DNA of 64,000 nt from Roseovarius sp. THAF9 (GTDB lineage: Bacteria > Pseudomonadota > Alphaproteobacteria > Rhodobacterales > Rhodobacteraceae). The notes below the pieces were generated by a model. That model saw only the letters and a list, made by a program, of their open reading frames with translations. It was not told the DNA's origin and searched no databases. The position numbers and the translations under genes were made by a program. Location of the stretch: the NCBI RefSeq assembly GCF_009363715.1, contig NZ_CP045404.1:3192001-3256000 (forward strand), written 5' to 3'. This document shows positions 17,408 through 26,960 of this stretch, in pieces. Position 1 is the stretch's first letter; the number at the start of each line of letters is the position of its first letter.

Positions 17408-19656
17408 CGGAGCAACACATGAACACACCGACAAAGTCCGCGTCTGAGACCTCATCGGAATTCGCAGAACGCCTGTCTCGGTCAACCGTCTTGAGCCTTT
17501 TCGAGACCGAGTGGCTCGGCTTCGTCTCTGTCGACCACTCCCCGGATCCCGATGAATTTGAGGATGATGAAGATCCTGAATTCATTGCGAACCTGCCTGA
17601 CGATGTAACGGAGGTTGCCGCGAAACGGTCCTGGAAGAGCCCCAAGACTCCGCTTGCTCAGGCTATGACCGAGGCTGAAATCGCGGAGGCAATCGGCAAC
17701 GGTTGCGACCCCTGGGCACAGTCTTCGCCAACTGAAGGCAGGATGCAGCAAAAAGACGATCCACCTGCATCCATCATCACCGCAGCATTGGGTCTGAGCA
17801 TGCTTGTGGACAGCGACGAGCATTTGCATGAGCTCTTTGCGCCAGGCAGCGTGACGAACTTTGTGTGTCCGAAACAGTTTTTGTGGCAGATGCTGCAGAT
17901 CCTGGAGCGAGCAGCGAAGCGCTGGAAAAGCCATCTGCGCGACCCGGAGGGCGTCGAACTACGTCACTTCGTCCAGGACGAAGATGACAAGCGCGGCCGT
18001 CGCCTGAAACCTCTCAAGCAAGAGATGTGGGGTGCGCGTTTGGAACGAAGCCTCTCGCAAGGTGGTGCCGTGCTTCTCGTGACGACTGATGGCGGACAAC
18101 TCGATGATGCAATGAACGCCCTCGTGACGCGTCAGGTGTCGTGGCGCGGTCTTTCGTCGGATGTGGTGCTGGAGACGCTGCGGTTGACGCACTCAGCGAC
18201 GGGCCAGCTTTCCGAGGCTGAAATCCGCAGGCGCTTGCCGGGTGATCAGAAATTGAACATGTTTCAACCGGCGCAGATCGACGCGGCTTTTGCTGCACCT
18301 ACGTCGATCAAAGTTGCAGATGGCCTCGCCAAAATCGCAGGTAAACTGACGCGCCAAGTACCAACGGTCACGCTCGATGCGGTATTCGGTCTCGCTGAAG
18401 TTCGGAAGTCGCTTGATCGCATGTTGAACGATCTCAACCTTTGGCAACACGGTGATCTCGCTTGGGCAGACGTCGCGTCGAGCGCGGTGTTCCATGGGCC
18501 TCCAGGCACTGGCAAAACGACACTGGCGAAAGCATTCGCAGGGTCTGCCGGCATTCCGATTATCGCGACATCGTATAGCGATTGTCAGAAATACGGACAC
18601 CAGGGCGACATGCTTGGCGCTCTCGACCGCGCTTTTGTCGATGCGAAACAATCCGCACCTGCGGTGCTCTTCATCGATGAGCTCGACAGCTTCTCGCAAC
18701 GGGACGCACGAGCGCAAAATGCTGATTACCTCCGAGGCGTCGTAAACGGACTGCTGGAACAAATTAACCGGACGAAAGATATCGGTGGCTTGGTGCTGTT
18801 CGGAGCCACAAACTACCTCGATACCGTCGACCCGGCAGTCATTCGCAGCGGCCGCTTCGACCTAAAAATTCACGTCCCCTACCCCGACAAAACCGGGCTC
18901 GACGCAATCCTGAAAGCAAAGATTGGGTCCGCAATCGCAGAAGATGTGGATACTGGTGCGATTGCAGACCGCCTGGTCGGGCTCTCTGGCGCAGACGCAG
19001 AGGCTGTTGCGCGCGATGCGCTCGGACGCGCGCGGGCCGATGCCGTCCATGTGACTCAGCGGCATCTGGAGATTGCCGCGGATCAGGTTGCGCCCCAGCT
19101 CGACGACGACACTTTCAGGCGCGCAGCGGTGCATGAGGCTGGACATGTCTTGGTCATGCTGCAGCTTGGATTGCCGCTTCCGAAGCGCGTTTCGCTCTCC
19201 ACACAAGGGGGCCGGGTAGAGCACGTGCCCGTCAATTCGCTGACGCCTGAGACAGCCCAAATGCGGCTTCAGGTCCTGCTCGCCGGGCGCGCTGCGGAGA
19301 TCTGCGCCTTCGGAGATGCGAGTTCCGGCGCTGGCGCGGGGGAGCAAAGCGACCTGGCAAAGGCGACAAGCCTCGCACTGGCCATCGAACGCCACTGGGG
19401 GTTCGGTGACAGCGGCTTGCTTTGGGACGGCATTGAAGCTGCGGATGTGTGGCGTGCGCCGTCAGATGTCCGGGATCGAGTCGAGACCCATTTGCGTCGC
19501 GCGCAAGACCAAGCACTTGATCTGGTCGACAAAAACAAGGGCTTTCTTCTCCGCCTTACCGAGACACTGATCCAGCAGCGAGAAATCCACGGCGAGGACA
19601 TTGAAGCCGTCAAACGGGAGTGCACGCATTCCCCTGAAGCAGGCTATGCGAATTGA
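17404..19656 (+). CDS. Soluble FtsH-like AAA+ ATPase / M41 metalloprotease
   Basis: A 750-residue protein. The AAA+ core has Walker A GPPGTGKT at 365-372, Walker B VLFIDE at 421-426 and the second region of homology TNYLDTVDPAVIRSGRFD with Arg481 and Arg484. The M41 peptidase site is HEAGH at 577-581, with Asp650 in GEQSDLAKAT as the probable third zinc ligand, about 70 residues later as in FtsH. All catalytic residues look intact. Housekeeping FtsH has two N-terminal membrane helices; this protein has none and instead carries about 340 unassigned residues, starting with an acidic stretch (PDPDEFEDDEDPEF). It is coupled to the upstream nuclease-like gene, so it may gate or degrade it or its target. 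Confidence 0.88.
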   Translation: MTEQHMNTPTKSASETSSEFAERLSRSTVLSLFETEWLGFVSVDHSPDPDEFEDDEDPEFIANLPDDVTEVAAKRSWKSPKTPLAQAMTEAEIAEAIGNGCDPWAQSSPTEGRMQQKDDPPASIITAALGLSMLVDSDEHLHELFAPGSVTNFVCPKQFLWQMLQILERAAKRWKSHLRDPEGVELRHFVQDEDDKRGRRLKPLKQEMWGARLERSLSQGGAVLLVTTDGGQLDDAMNALVTRQVSWRGLSSDVVLETLRLTHSATGQLSEAEIRRRLPGDQKLNMFQPAQIDAAFAAPTSIKVADGLAKIAGKLTRQVPTVTLDAVFGLAEVRKSLDRMLNDLNLWQHGDLAWADVASSAVFHGPPGTGKTTLAKAFAGSAGIPIIATSYSDCQKYGHQGDMLGALDRAFVDAKQSAPAVLFIDELDSFSQRDARAQNADYLRGVVNGLLEQINRTKDIGGLVLFGATNYLDTVDPAVIRSGRFDLKIHVPYPDKTGLDAILKAKIGSAIAEDVDTGAIADRLVGLSGADAEAVARDALGRARADAVHVTQRHLEIAADQVAPQLDDDTFRRAAVHEAGHVLVMLQLGLPLPKRVSLSTQGGRVEHVPVNSLTPETAQMRLQVLLAGRAAEICAFGDASSGAGAGEQSDLAKATSLALAIERHWGFGDSGLLWDGIEAADVWRAPSDVRDRVETHLRRAQDQALDLVDKNKGFLLRLTETLIQQREIHGEDIEAVKRECTHSPEAGYAN

Positions 19657-20024
19657 ACCCAAGGTCTATTGATCATAGAGGCCGGGGCGCCAATCGCACC
19701 CGGCCCCACTTGGCTATTCTCAGTAGAATGCAGCTGGCGTCGAAATTTCGGGCTGGTCCTGAAGCGCGTTCTACAGCCACCGGTACGTCGAATTCCAACC
19801 CCTAACCCGAAGCCTTCTACAGCGTCATTGACCGCAGATCCACGCACCACTTCGCCAAAATTTCTTTTGCCGCATCTTGGTACAGGCGGTTCGCCAGACT
19901 GAGAAAATCAGCTATAAAATCAACAGCAGCTTTCTGCCGGTTCGCCGACGTAACTATTTGATTTATTTACATTGCCCCACTCCTCGCGGGATCGCCAGTA
20001 GCTCCGCCGCAGTTCGCCGGAACG
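19657..20024. other. Intergenic region between convergent units
   Basis: It follows the FtsH-like gene and precedes the terminator of the leftward molybdenum hydroxylase. GGCCGGG and CCCGGCC near 19680-19705 can form a 7-bp stem with a 12-base loop, a possible weak terminator for the plus strand. No tRNA or attachment repeat was recognised, although this is a natural place for the island border. Confidence 0.4.
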
Positions 20025-20050
20025 GAAAAAAAGGGGCGTTGCCGCCCCTT
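20025..20050 (-). terminator. Rho-independent terminator of the molybdenum hydroxylase operon
   Basis: On the minus strand, AAGGGGCG, loop GCAA and CGCCCCTT form an 8-bp perfect stem followed directly by a T-run. It lies 23 bases past the stop codon of the large subunit. Confidence 0.88.
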
Positions 20051-20073
20051 ACTGAATTTCATGCCAGGCGTGG

Positions 20074-22272
20074 TCAGGCCAACCCGTGCTGCGACATCGG
20101 CAGGCTGCGCACCCGCTCTCCCGTCGCCTTGTAAACCGCATTGGCCACGGCAGGGCCGATCGGCGGTGTGCCCGGCTCACCAATGCCGGTGGGCGCCTCG
20201 GTCGAGGGTACGATATGCACTTCAACCTCGGGCATGTCCGAAATCCGCAGCGGCGTGTAGTCCGGGAAGTTGAACTGGTCCACCTCTCCGTCGGTCATGG
20301 TGATCTGCTCCCGCAGGATGGATGACAGGCCGTAACCAAGGGCGCCCTCAACCTGTGCCACGATGTTGTCGGGGTTGATCGGAACACCGCAATCCACGCC
20401 GCAGGTGACTTTCTCGACCTTGATCGTGCCGTCTTCACGCAGTCGCACATCAGCCACTTCGGCCACGTAGCTGCCAAAGCTCTTGTGCACGGCAATCCCG
20501 CGATGGGTACCTTCCGGCCCGGACTCTCCAGCCTTTTCTACCGCCAACCGCAACGCTCCGGCCAGCCGCGCATCTTCGCCCAGATAGGTCAGGCGAAACT
20601 CGACCGGATCTCGCCCGGCGGCTTCGGCCAGTTCGTCCATCATGGTCTCCATGACATAGGCCGTGTGCGTGTGCCCGACCGAGCGCCACCACAGGACCGG
20701 CACGCCGACATCAGGGTGGTGCACGTCGACCGCAAGGTCGGGAATGGCATAGGGCGTGGGGTGAATGCCTTCGATCGTGGTGTCGTCGACCCCTTCCTTG
20801 ACCATGTACTGCTCGAACGGCGTGCCCTTGGCGATGCTCTGGCTGACGATGCGGTGCTCCCAGCCCGAGATATTGCCGTCGGCGTCAAGCCCGGCCCGCA
20901 CGCGGTGCATCGTGAGGGGGCGATAGTAGCCGCCCTTGATGTCATCCTCGCGCGTATAGACCAGCTTGATCGGCCGCGCGTCGTGACCGGCCTCCAGCCA
21001 GGCCTTGCCGATGGTTGCGGCCTCGGCGACCAGGTGCGCGTCGCCCGTCGCGCGACGACCGAATGATCCGCCGCCCCACTTGGTATGCACCTGCACCTGC
21101 CCCATCTCCAGCCCGAGGACCGAAGCCGCGGTGCCGTGATCCACGGTCTGCAACTGTGAACCGCCCCAGAACTGCGCGGAACTGCCGTCGAACAGCACGG
21201 TCATGTCCAGCGGCTCCATCGGCGCGTGGGCCAGATAGGGAAAGACGTAATCCGCCTCGATGATCGTCTCGGCCTGCTCCAGTTTGGCGGCGGCGTCGCC
21301 TTTTGGCTCTGCCGGGTTTCCGGGCTGATCCAAAAGCGCACGGAACTCTTCCATCAGGGCGTCCGTCCCCCGGGTCTCGCCCGAGCCTTCAGCCCATTCC
21401 AGCGCCAGCGCATCCCGCGCCTGCATCGCTTTCCACGTGGTGTCGGCCACCACGGCAATGCCTTGGGGGATTTCCAGTACGTCGTGAACGCCGTCCATCG
21501 CTTTCGCGTCGGCCGCGTCCATCGAGGCCAAGGTCGCGCCGAACCGCGGAGGGCGGGCCGTTACGGCAACCAGCCCACCCTCGGGCTGCTGGTCGATCCC
21601 GAACATGCCGACGCTGCCTTGCGTTTTTTGCGGCACCTCCACGCGGGCAAAGGACTTGCCGATATAGACCCAATCCTCGGGTGCCTTCAGCGTAACATCC
21701 TCGGGCGGTTGCTGGCCGGCCGCAAGGCTCGCCATCTCGCCGAAAGTGACACTGTTTTCGCCAGCCGATAGTTTGCCCTCGGAAACGCTGATCTCGGAGG
21801 CATCGACGCCCCACTCGCTTGCCGCCGCGTTGATCAGCATCGCCCGGACGGTCGCGCCGGCCTTGCGGTACTGCTCCCACGAATTGGGCATGGCGGTAGA
21901 CCCGCCGGTACCCTGCACGCCGAACGCGGTGTTGGCATAGACCTCGGGGTTCGAAGGCGCGAAGTCCGTGGTGATCTGGTCCATCGAGGCATCCAGTTCC
22001 TCGGCCACCAGCGTGGCAAGGCCCGTTGCCGTGCCCTGCCCCATATCAAGGTGCTTGCTGAGCACCAGGACGGTGTTGTCCGGCATCACGTGCACGAACG
22101 GCGTCACCAACACTTCGCCCTCGGCACCGGACTGGGCCAGACCGCGCACCGGCACGGCAGCCCCAAGCAGCAGACCACCGGCGGCACCGGCAGACAGGGT
22201 CAGGAATCCGCGCCGCGTCGTGGTGAGCGCGCGTGTGGCGGGCATCAGGTCGCGTTTGTCGATCAGTCTCAT
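20074..22272 (-). CDS. Xanthine dehydrogenase-family molybdopterin-binding subunit, Tat-exported (IorB/aldehyde oxidase-like)
   Basis: A 732-residue molybdenum hydroxylase large subunit. The N-terminus carries a Tat signal ([16 protein letters not shown]). The body resembles the beta subunit of isoquinoline 1-oxidoreductase and membrane-linked aldehyde dehydrogenases: [50 protein letters not shown] for Mo-cofactor contacts, and the C-terminal [19 protein letters not shown] with the catalytic Glu region. The start at 22272 follows GGAGG and lies one base after the small-subunit stop. Substrate (aldehyde or N-heterocycle) cannot be told. Electron acceptor cytochromes are not encoded nearby. Confidence 0.88.
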   Translation of the reverse strand: MRLIDKRDLMPATRALTTTRRGFLTLSAGAAGGLLLGAAVPVRGLAQSGAEGEVLVTPFVHVMPDNTVLVLSKHLDMGQGTATGLATLVAEELDASMDQITTDFAPSNPEVYANTAFGVQGTGGSTAMPNSWEQYRKAGATVRAMLINAAASEWGVDASEISVSEGKLSAGENSVTFGEMASLAAGQQPPEDVTLKAPEDWVYIGKSFARVEVPQKTQGSVGMFGIDQQPEGGLVAVTARPPRFGATLASMDAADAKAMDGVHDVLEIPQGIAVVADTTWKAMQARDALALEWAEGSGETRGTDALMEEFRALLDQPGNPAEPKGDAAAKLEQAETIIEADYVFPYLAHAPMEPLDMTVLFDGSSAQFWGGSQLQTVDHGTAASVLGLEMGQVQVHTKWGGGSFGRRATGDAHLVAEAATIGKAWLEAGHDARPIKLVYTREDDIKGGYYRPLTMHRVRAGLDADGNISGWEHRIVSQSIAKGTPFEQYMVKEGVDDTTIEGIHPTPYAIPDLAVDVHHPDVGVPVLWWRSVGHTHTAYVMETMMDELAEAAGRDPVEFRLTYLGEDARLAGALRLAVEKAGESGPEGTHRGIAVHKSFGSYVAEVADVRLREDGTIKVEKVTCGVDCGVPINPDNIVAQVEGALGYGLSSILREQITMTDGEVDQFNFPDYTPLRISDMPEVEVHIVPSTEAPTGIGEPGTPPIGPAVANAVYKATGERVRSLPMSQHGLA

Positions 22273-22273
22273 C

Positions 22274-22732
22274 TTACGCCTCCATGATTTCTGCGGCCCG
22301 GTGAATGGCCTTGCGGATACGGGCATAGGATGCGCAGCGGCACAGGTTGCCATCCATCGCCGTGTCGATGTCTTCGTCGGTGGGTTTGGGCGTTTCGGCC
22401 AGCAGCGCCGAGGCCGACATGACCTGCCCCGATTGGCAATAACCGCATTGCGGTACCTGAAGCTCGACCCATGCTTCTTGGATCGCCTTTGCAGCCTCGT
22501 TTTCGACGCCTTCGATCGTGGTGATCGACGCGCCCTCGAGGTCGCCGAGGTAGGTCTGGCAGGATCGCGACGGCACGCCGTCGATATGCACCGTGCACGC
22601 CCCGCAAGAGGCGACGCCGCATCCGTACTTGGTTCCGGTCATTTTCAGTTCATCGCGCAGCGCCCAAAGCAATGGCATATCCGGGCTTGCATCGATTTCC
22701 GTTTCTTTTCCGTTGAGCGTGAATGTCGTCAT
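22274..22732 (-). CDS. 2Fe-2S iron-sulfur subunit of the molybdenum hydroxylase
   Basis: This 152-residue partner has both 2Fe-2S clusters of the family: the ferredoxin-like [12 protein letters not shown] with a later Cys in RSCQTYLG, and the helical-domain C-x2-C...C-x-C pattern in [11 protein letters not shown] and [15 protein letters not shown]. It lacks a signal peptide and is presumably co-exported with the Tat-borne large subunit. It is the first gene of the pair, ending one base before the next start. Confidence 0.93.
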   Translation of the reverse strand: MTTFTLNGKETEIDASPDMPLLWALRDELKMTGTKYGCGVASCGACTVHIDGVPSRSCQTYLGDLEGASITTIEGVENEAAKAIQEAWVELQVPQCGYCQSGQVMSASALLAETPKPTDEDIDTAMDGNLCRCASYARIRKAIHRAAEIMEA

Positions 22733-22894
22733 GTCTGGCTCCTATCCCTGTTGGCAGTCGCTGGAACGTCAAACGGGCGCGAGGACCGCGCCGTGGTGAT
22801 TACAACTTACGAGTTAGAGCGGATCCGCAAAAGTCGATACCGGCCACGTCACCCGCACAGACCTGCGTTCAAATTCGCACAAGGCTTCGGCGGA

Positions 22895-24148
22895 TCAGCG
22901 CGTGAAACGGTCCGGCGCAAAGGGTGTAACGTCGATATTCGGACGCTTGCCAGAGATCATCTGCGCCAGCAATCGGCCGGTTTTTGGTCCGCCGGTCAGC
23001 CCCACGTGATCGTGACCGAAGCCGGTATAGGCACCGGCAGCGCCCGGCACCGCCCCGATCAACGGAAGCGAGTCCGAGACTGCCGGTCGATGGCCCATCC
23101 AACGCGTGGTTTCGCGCCATGTCAGACCCGGCAGCGCCGCTTTCAGATGACGCATGAACATGCGGTAGGGCGCCTCCGGCGGCGGCGCGTCGAACCCGCC
23201 ATACCCGACCATCCCGGCCAGCCGGATGCGGCCCTCCATCGGCGTGATCACGAACTTGCCCGCCGAAAACATCAGGGGCGACCGGGGCATCTGCGACGGC
23301 TCCCAAAGCTCGACGTGAAAACCGCTTTCGGGATGCAGGGGAACCGCGATGCCAAGTGACTCCGTCAGGGGCTTCGACCATGCGCCGGCCGTGACAACGG
23401 CCGTATCCACCGCCAGCGTTTCGCTCGGCAGGCGTACCCCCGTGACCCGTCCATTGGTGCGTTCGATCGCTTTGACCTCGTCGCGGATCAGCCGCACTCC
23501 AAGGCGTTCGGCGGCCTTTGCCAGTGCCTTGACGTACGCGCCCGGATCCGAAATGCGCCCATGGTTCGCGATACGGGCGGCACATCCGATCGCGTCCCCG
23601 TAGACCGGGTCGTAAGCACGCAATGCATCGCGATCCATCACCGAAAAGTCGAACCCCTGCGCCGTGCGGGTGTCCCATGTGAACCGATCCGCATCGAACG
23701 CCTTGCGGGTCGCGTAACCATAGAGATAATCGCAGGGCACGACGTATTTTTCGGCTTCGGTTCCCGCCGCAAGGGCCTGGTGGTCGGACAGACTGTCGCC
23801 GATCAGGGGCAGGATCGCGTGCGCCCGGGTCTTGGCGGCCTCCGCCGTCGCGTGACGCAGGTATTTCATCAGCCAGGGCGCAAGTGCGGGCAAATGGCGC
23901 CACCGGATGTAAAGCGGTTCGCGCGGGTCCAGTGCCATGCGCGGCGCCTTGCGCAAGAGGCCGGGACCGGGCACAGGCAATGTGCCCGCGGACGCCAGAA
24001 GGCCCGCGTTTCCGAAACTTGTCGCCTCGCCGGGACCGGCCTTGTCGATCAGGGTGACGGTATGACCTTCGCGCGCCAGCCAAAGAGCGGTGGAGAACCC
24101 CACGATGCCAGCGCCGATCACCGCTACATTGCATGTCTTGCTTGTCAT
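22895..24148 (-). CDS. DadA-like FAD-dependent oxidoreductase (D-amino acid dehydrogenase family)
   Basis: A 417-residue flavoprotein of the DAO family. The dinucleotide-binding motif VAVIGAGIVGFSTALWLA starts near residue 7, followed by ATSFGNAGL, and the C-terminal GHDHVGLTGGPKTGRLLAQMI closes the FAD site. RWMGHRPAVSDSLPLIG is the family signature before it. It oxidises an amine or D-amino acid with a quinone or similar acceptor. The ATG at 24148 begins MTSKTCNV, right before the Rossmann strand; the upstream extension overlaps the regulator. It follows the AraC-type regulator by 31 bases on the same strand, so the two are probably co-transcribed; a link to amine catabolism is plausible. 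Confidence 0.87.
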   Translation of the reverse strand: MTSKTCNVAVIGAGIVGFSTALWLAREGHTVTLIDKAGPGEATSFGNAGLLASAGTLPVPGPGLLRKAPRMALDPREPLYIRWRHLPALAPWLMKYLRHATAEAAKTRAHAILPLIGDSLSDHQALAAGTEAEKYVVPCDYLYGYATRKAFDADRFTWDTRTAQGFDFSVMDRDALRAYDPVYGDAIGCAARIANHGRISDPGAYVKALAKAAERLGVRLIRDEVKAIERTNGRVTGVRLPSETLAVDTAVVTAGAWSKPLTESLGIAVPLHPESGFHVELWEPSQMPRSPLMFSAGKFVITPMEGRIRLAGMVGYGGFDAPPPEAPYRMFMRHLKAALPGLTWRETTRWMGHRPAVSDSLPLIGAVPGAAGAYTGFGHDHVGLTGGPKTGRLLAQMISGKRPNIDVTPFAPDRFTR

Positions 24149-24179
24149 GCGCGCAGCTTTAGCGGCGGCTTTTTCGCTG

Positions 24180-25124
24180 TCAATGGGATCGCAGCATCCG
24201 GGGCGTGGTGCCGTATTGTTGCCGGATGGCACGGGTCATGGAGGACGGCGAATCGTACCCGCAGCGGATGGCGATCTCGGCAATCCCCAATGTGCTGTCC
24301 TCGATCAGCTTGCGCGCGGCGGCAAGGCGCAGATGCCGATAGACCTTGCCCGGAGCCGCCCCCAACCGCGCGCGAAACCGGCGGTCAAGTGTGCGGGGCT
24401 GGCACGACAATCGCGCCGCAAGCTGTTGCAGAGTCAGCGGTTTTTCGACGGTGTCGCGCATGATCTGCAATCCACGGCGCACCAGTGGGTCAGCGACCTG
24501 CGTGGTCCTGCCCCGCCCCACCGGCGGCTCGCCATGCAGAAACAGCGCCTCGACGTCCAGCCGGACGGCCATGCCGGCATGCTGCGCGATCAATTCCAGG
24601 GTCAGGTCGAGCGCCGACATGGCCCCGGCGCAAGTGATCACGTTCCCATCCCGCAATACCCGGGCCTGCTCGGCATCGACGGCCAGAAACCGTTCGGTAA
24701 AGGCGTCCAGAAGGTCCCAATGTACCGTTGCCCGGCGTCCGTCCAACAACCCGGCGGACGCCAGCAGCCACGGCCCTGCATCCAGTCCCACAACGACGTC
24801 GGCGTGGTGAACGGCATCGCGCAATCGCCTGCGGGTGCGCGGGCTGTCATGCGCTTCATGGCCGTAGCTGGCCACTACGAACAGGTAGTCGATCTTCGGC
24901 ATCGCGGTCACCGAGGTGCGGGCGATCATCTCGATGTCGCTGGAGGACCGGGACGGGCCGCCATCAAGGCTGAGCACCGTCCAGTCGAAAATCGGCCTTG
25001 GTCCGACCGTATTGGCCGCTCGCAGTGGCTCGATGCAATTGGCCAGGCACAGGTTCGAGAACCTGTCGAACAGCAAAAACCCGATCCGCGTGGTGTGATG
25101 TGCTGATTTTGTCCATTCCGGCAT
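24180..25124 (-). CDS. GlxA/CdhR-type AraC-family transcriptional regulator
   Basis: About 314 residues. The N-terminal DJ-1/PfpI-like domain (IGFLLFDRFSNLCLANCIEPL to LDLTLELIAQHAG) precedes two C-terminal AraC helix-turn-helix motifs (LTLQQLAARLSCQPRTLDRRF and GIAEIAIRCGYDSPSSMTRA). This architecture is that of GlxA, GbdR, CdhR and ArgR of pseudomonads, which sense glycine betaine, carnitine or arginine. It is divergent from the BKACE gene of the carnitine locus with a dyad in between. CdhR-like control by carnitine is therefore the best guess. The ATG at 25124 is chosen over a TTG four codons earlier. Confidence 0.88.
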   Translation of the reverse strand: MPEWTKSAHHTTRIGFLLFDRFSNLCLANCIEPLRAANTVGPRPIFDWTVLSLDGGPSRSSSDIEMIARTSVTAMPKIDYLFVVASYGHEAHDSPRTRRRLRDAVHHADVVVGLDAGPWLLASAGLLDGRRATVHWDLLDAFTERFLAVDAEQARVLRDGNVITCAGAMSALDLTLELIAQHAGMAVRLDVEALFLHGEPPVGRGRTTQVADPLVRRGLQIMRDTVEKPLTLQQLAARLSCQPRTLDRRFRARLGAAPGKVYRHLRLAAARKLIEDSTLGIAEIAIRCGYDSPSSMTRAIRQQYGTTPRMLRSH

Positions 25125-25153
25125 GATTTTTGTCAATTACCGTAAACTCGGCA

Positions 25154-25171
25154 ATATCGCCAGCGCGATAT
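25154..25171. promoter_or_regulatory. Dyad in the divergent promoter of the regulator and BKACE genes
   Basis: ATATCGC (25154-25160) and GCGATAT (25165-25171) flank CAGC. The element is 27 bases before the BKACE start and 29 bases before the regulator start. It is a candidate operator or promoter element; AraC-type proteins more often bind direct repeats, so assignment to that regulator is tentative. Confidence 0.4.
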
Positions 25172-25198
25172 GATCTGGCCAACGAAAGGGAGATCACC

Positions 25199-26110
25199 AT
25201 GCCGCTTACCATGAACCGAGAGGTTTTCATCACCTGTGCCGTGACCGGATCGGGCGGCACACAGGACAAGAGCCCGCACGTGCCGCGAAGCCCCGAGCAG
25301 ATCGCAGACAGCGCCATTGCTGCGGCCAAGGCGGGGGCGGCGGTGGTGCATTGTCATGTGCGCGATCCCGAGACCGGGGTGCCGTCGCGGGATGTGAAGA
25401 TGTTCCGCGAAGTGACGGAGCGGATCCGGGATGCGGACGTCGACGTGGTGCTGAATCTGACCGCCGGGATGGGCGGGGACATGGTGTTTGGCGATGTGGA
25501 AAATCCGCTGCCGCTAAACCAAGCGGATACGGACATGATCGGCGCAACCGAACGGGTGGCGCATGTGGCCGAGTGCCGCCCGGAAATCTGCACGCTGGAC
25601 TGCGGCACGATGAACTTTGCCGAGGCCGATTACGTCATGACCAACACGCCCGGCATGCTGACCGCGATGGGCCGGATGATGACCGAACTGGGCGTGAAGC
25701 CCGAGATCGAAGCCTTCGACACAGGGCATTTGTGGTATGCAAAACAGCTGGTTAGCGACGGAGTTCTGGACAGCCCCGCATTGGTGCAGCTGTGCATGGG
25801 CGTACCGTGGGGCGCCCCGGATGACCTGAATACCTTCATGGCGATGGTGAACAACATCCCCGACGACTGGCACTTCAGCGCCTTCGGCCTCGGGCGCAAC
25901 CAGATGCCTTACGTCGCCGCCTCGGTGCTGGCGGGGGGCAATGTGCGCGTCGGGCTGGAGGATAACCTGATGCTGGACAAGGGTGTGCTGGCCACCAACG
26001 AACAGCTTGTTGCCCGTGCAAAAGAGATCATCGAGAGGATGGGTGCCCGTGTGATCGGGCCCGAGGACGTGCGCAAGAAGCTGGGGCTGACCAAGCGGGC
26101 GCCGGTCTGA
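25199..26110 (+). CDS. BKACE-family enzyme, probable dehydrocarnitine cleavage enzyme
   Basis: A 303-residue beta-keto acid cleavage enzyme (DUF849). His51 and His53 in VVHCHVRD are the zinc ligands, and the barrel signature EAFDTGHLWYA and VRVGLEDNL are present. BKACE enzymes react a beta-keto acid with acetyl-CoA to give acetoacetate and a new acyl-CoA. With carnitine dehydrogenase downstream, the likely substrate is 3-dehydrocarnitine, giving betainyl-CoA. The ATG at 25199 has AGGGAG six bases upstream; an in-frame start at 25130 would cross the promoter. This is the first gene of the catabolic cluster. Confidence 0.88.
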   Translation: MPLTMNREVFITCAVTGSGGTQDKSPHVPRSPEQIADSAIAAAKAGAAVVHCHVRDPETGVPSRDVKMFREVTERIRDADVDVVLNLTAGMGGDMVFGDVENPLPLNQADTDMIGATERVAHVAECRPEICTLDCGTMNFAEADYVMTNTPGMLTAMGRMMTELGVKPEIEAFDTGHLWYAKQLVSDGVLDSPALVQLCMGVPWGAPDDLNTFMAMVNNIPDDWHFSAFGLGRNQMPYVAASVLAGGNVRVGLEDNLMLDKGVLATNEQLVARAKEIIERMGARVIGPEDVRKKLGLTKRAPV

Positions 26111-26186
26111 AAATGGCTGTCGTTATCGCGTCGGTATTTGGGTGGCATCGCGTCGGTGTCTTTTGCGCATGTCGGGCAACCCGGCC

Positions 26187-26951
26187 ATGAGCCGCCGCGT
26201 GGTCATCACCGCCGGGGCGTCGGGCATTGGCAAGCGGCTGGCCGAGCGGTTTTTGGAAATGGGTGACCGCGTGGCGATTTGTGACGCCGACCCGATGGCG
26301 GTGGCGGCGATGGCCGACGCCAACCCGTCGCTTATCGCGCAACAGGCCGAAGTCACCGATGAAGCCGAGATGGACGCCTTTCTGGGCCAGGTCGAAGGTG
26401 AATGGGGCGGGGCCGACGTCGTATGCGCAAATGCCGGTACCGGCGGACAGGCGGGACTGATCGAGGACCTCGATTATGCCGCGTGGCAGCATTGCGTGGC
26501 GGTCAACCTGCACGGGTCGTTCCTGACCTGCCGCTGGGCCGCGCGGGTGATGCGGGCGCAGGGCTCGGGGCTGATCGTGCTGACCACCTCGACCGCGGGG
26601 CAATGGGGCTATCCCTATCGCTCGCCCTATTCCTCGGCCAAGTGGGCGCTGGTGGGTCTGACAAAGACACTGGCGATGGAGCTGGGCCCGGCAGGCGTGC
26701 GGGTGAATGCCATCGCCCCCGGTGCGGTGGAAGGCGACCGGATGGACCGCGTTGTTGCCATGGAGGCCGCCGCCAGCGGCAAGACCGAGGACGAAGTGCG
26801 CGCGCAATACGTCAAGGGCGTCAGCCTGCGCTCGTGGGTCAGCGCCGATGACCTTGCCGACATGGTGCTGTTCCTTGCCTCGCCGGGCGCCGCGAAGATC
26901 TCGGGGCAGGTTATGGCGGTGGATGGCCACACCGAGACACTGGTGCCATGA
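26187..26951 (+). CDS. Short-chain dehydrogenase/reductase (SDR)
   Basis: A classical SDR of about 254 residues. It shows TAGASGIG for cofactor binding at the N-terminus, NAG after strand 4, catalytic Ser in VLTTSTAGQ, Tyr-x3-Lys in YSSAKWAL, and the closing ISGQVMAVDGHTE. DAD after strand 2 suggests NAD preference. The start is uncertain: ATG at 26187 (MSRRVV) fits the family best, with another at 26169 and neither preceded by a good ribosome-binding site. It follows BKACE by about 76 bases and may act on a hydroxyl intermediate of the amine pathway; the exact substrate is unknown. Confidence 0.88.
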   Translation: MSRRVVITAGASGIGKRLAERFLEMGDRVAICDADPMAVAAMADANPSLIAQQAEVTDEAEMDAFLGQVEGEWGGADVVCANAGTGGQAGLIEDLDYAAWQHCVAVNLHGSFLTCRWAARVMRAQGSGLIVLTTSTAGQWGYPYRSPYSSAKWALVGLTKTLAMELGPAGVRVNAIAPGAVEGDRMDRVVAMEAAASGKTEDEVRAQYVKGVSLRSWVSADDLADMVLFLASPGAAKISGQVMAVDGHTETLVP

Positions 26952-26960
26952 CCATGCGCT

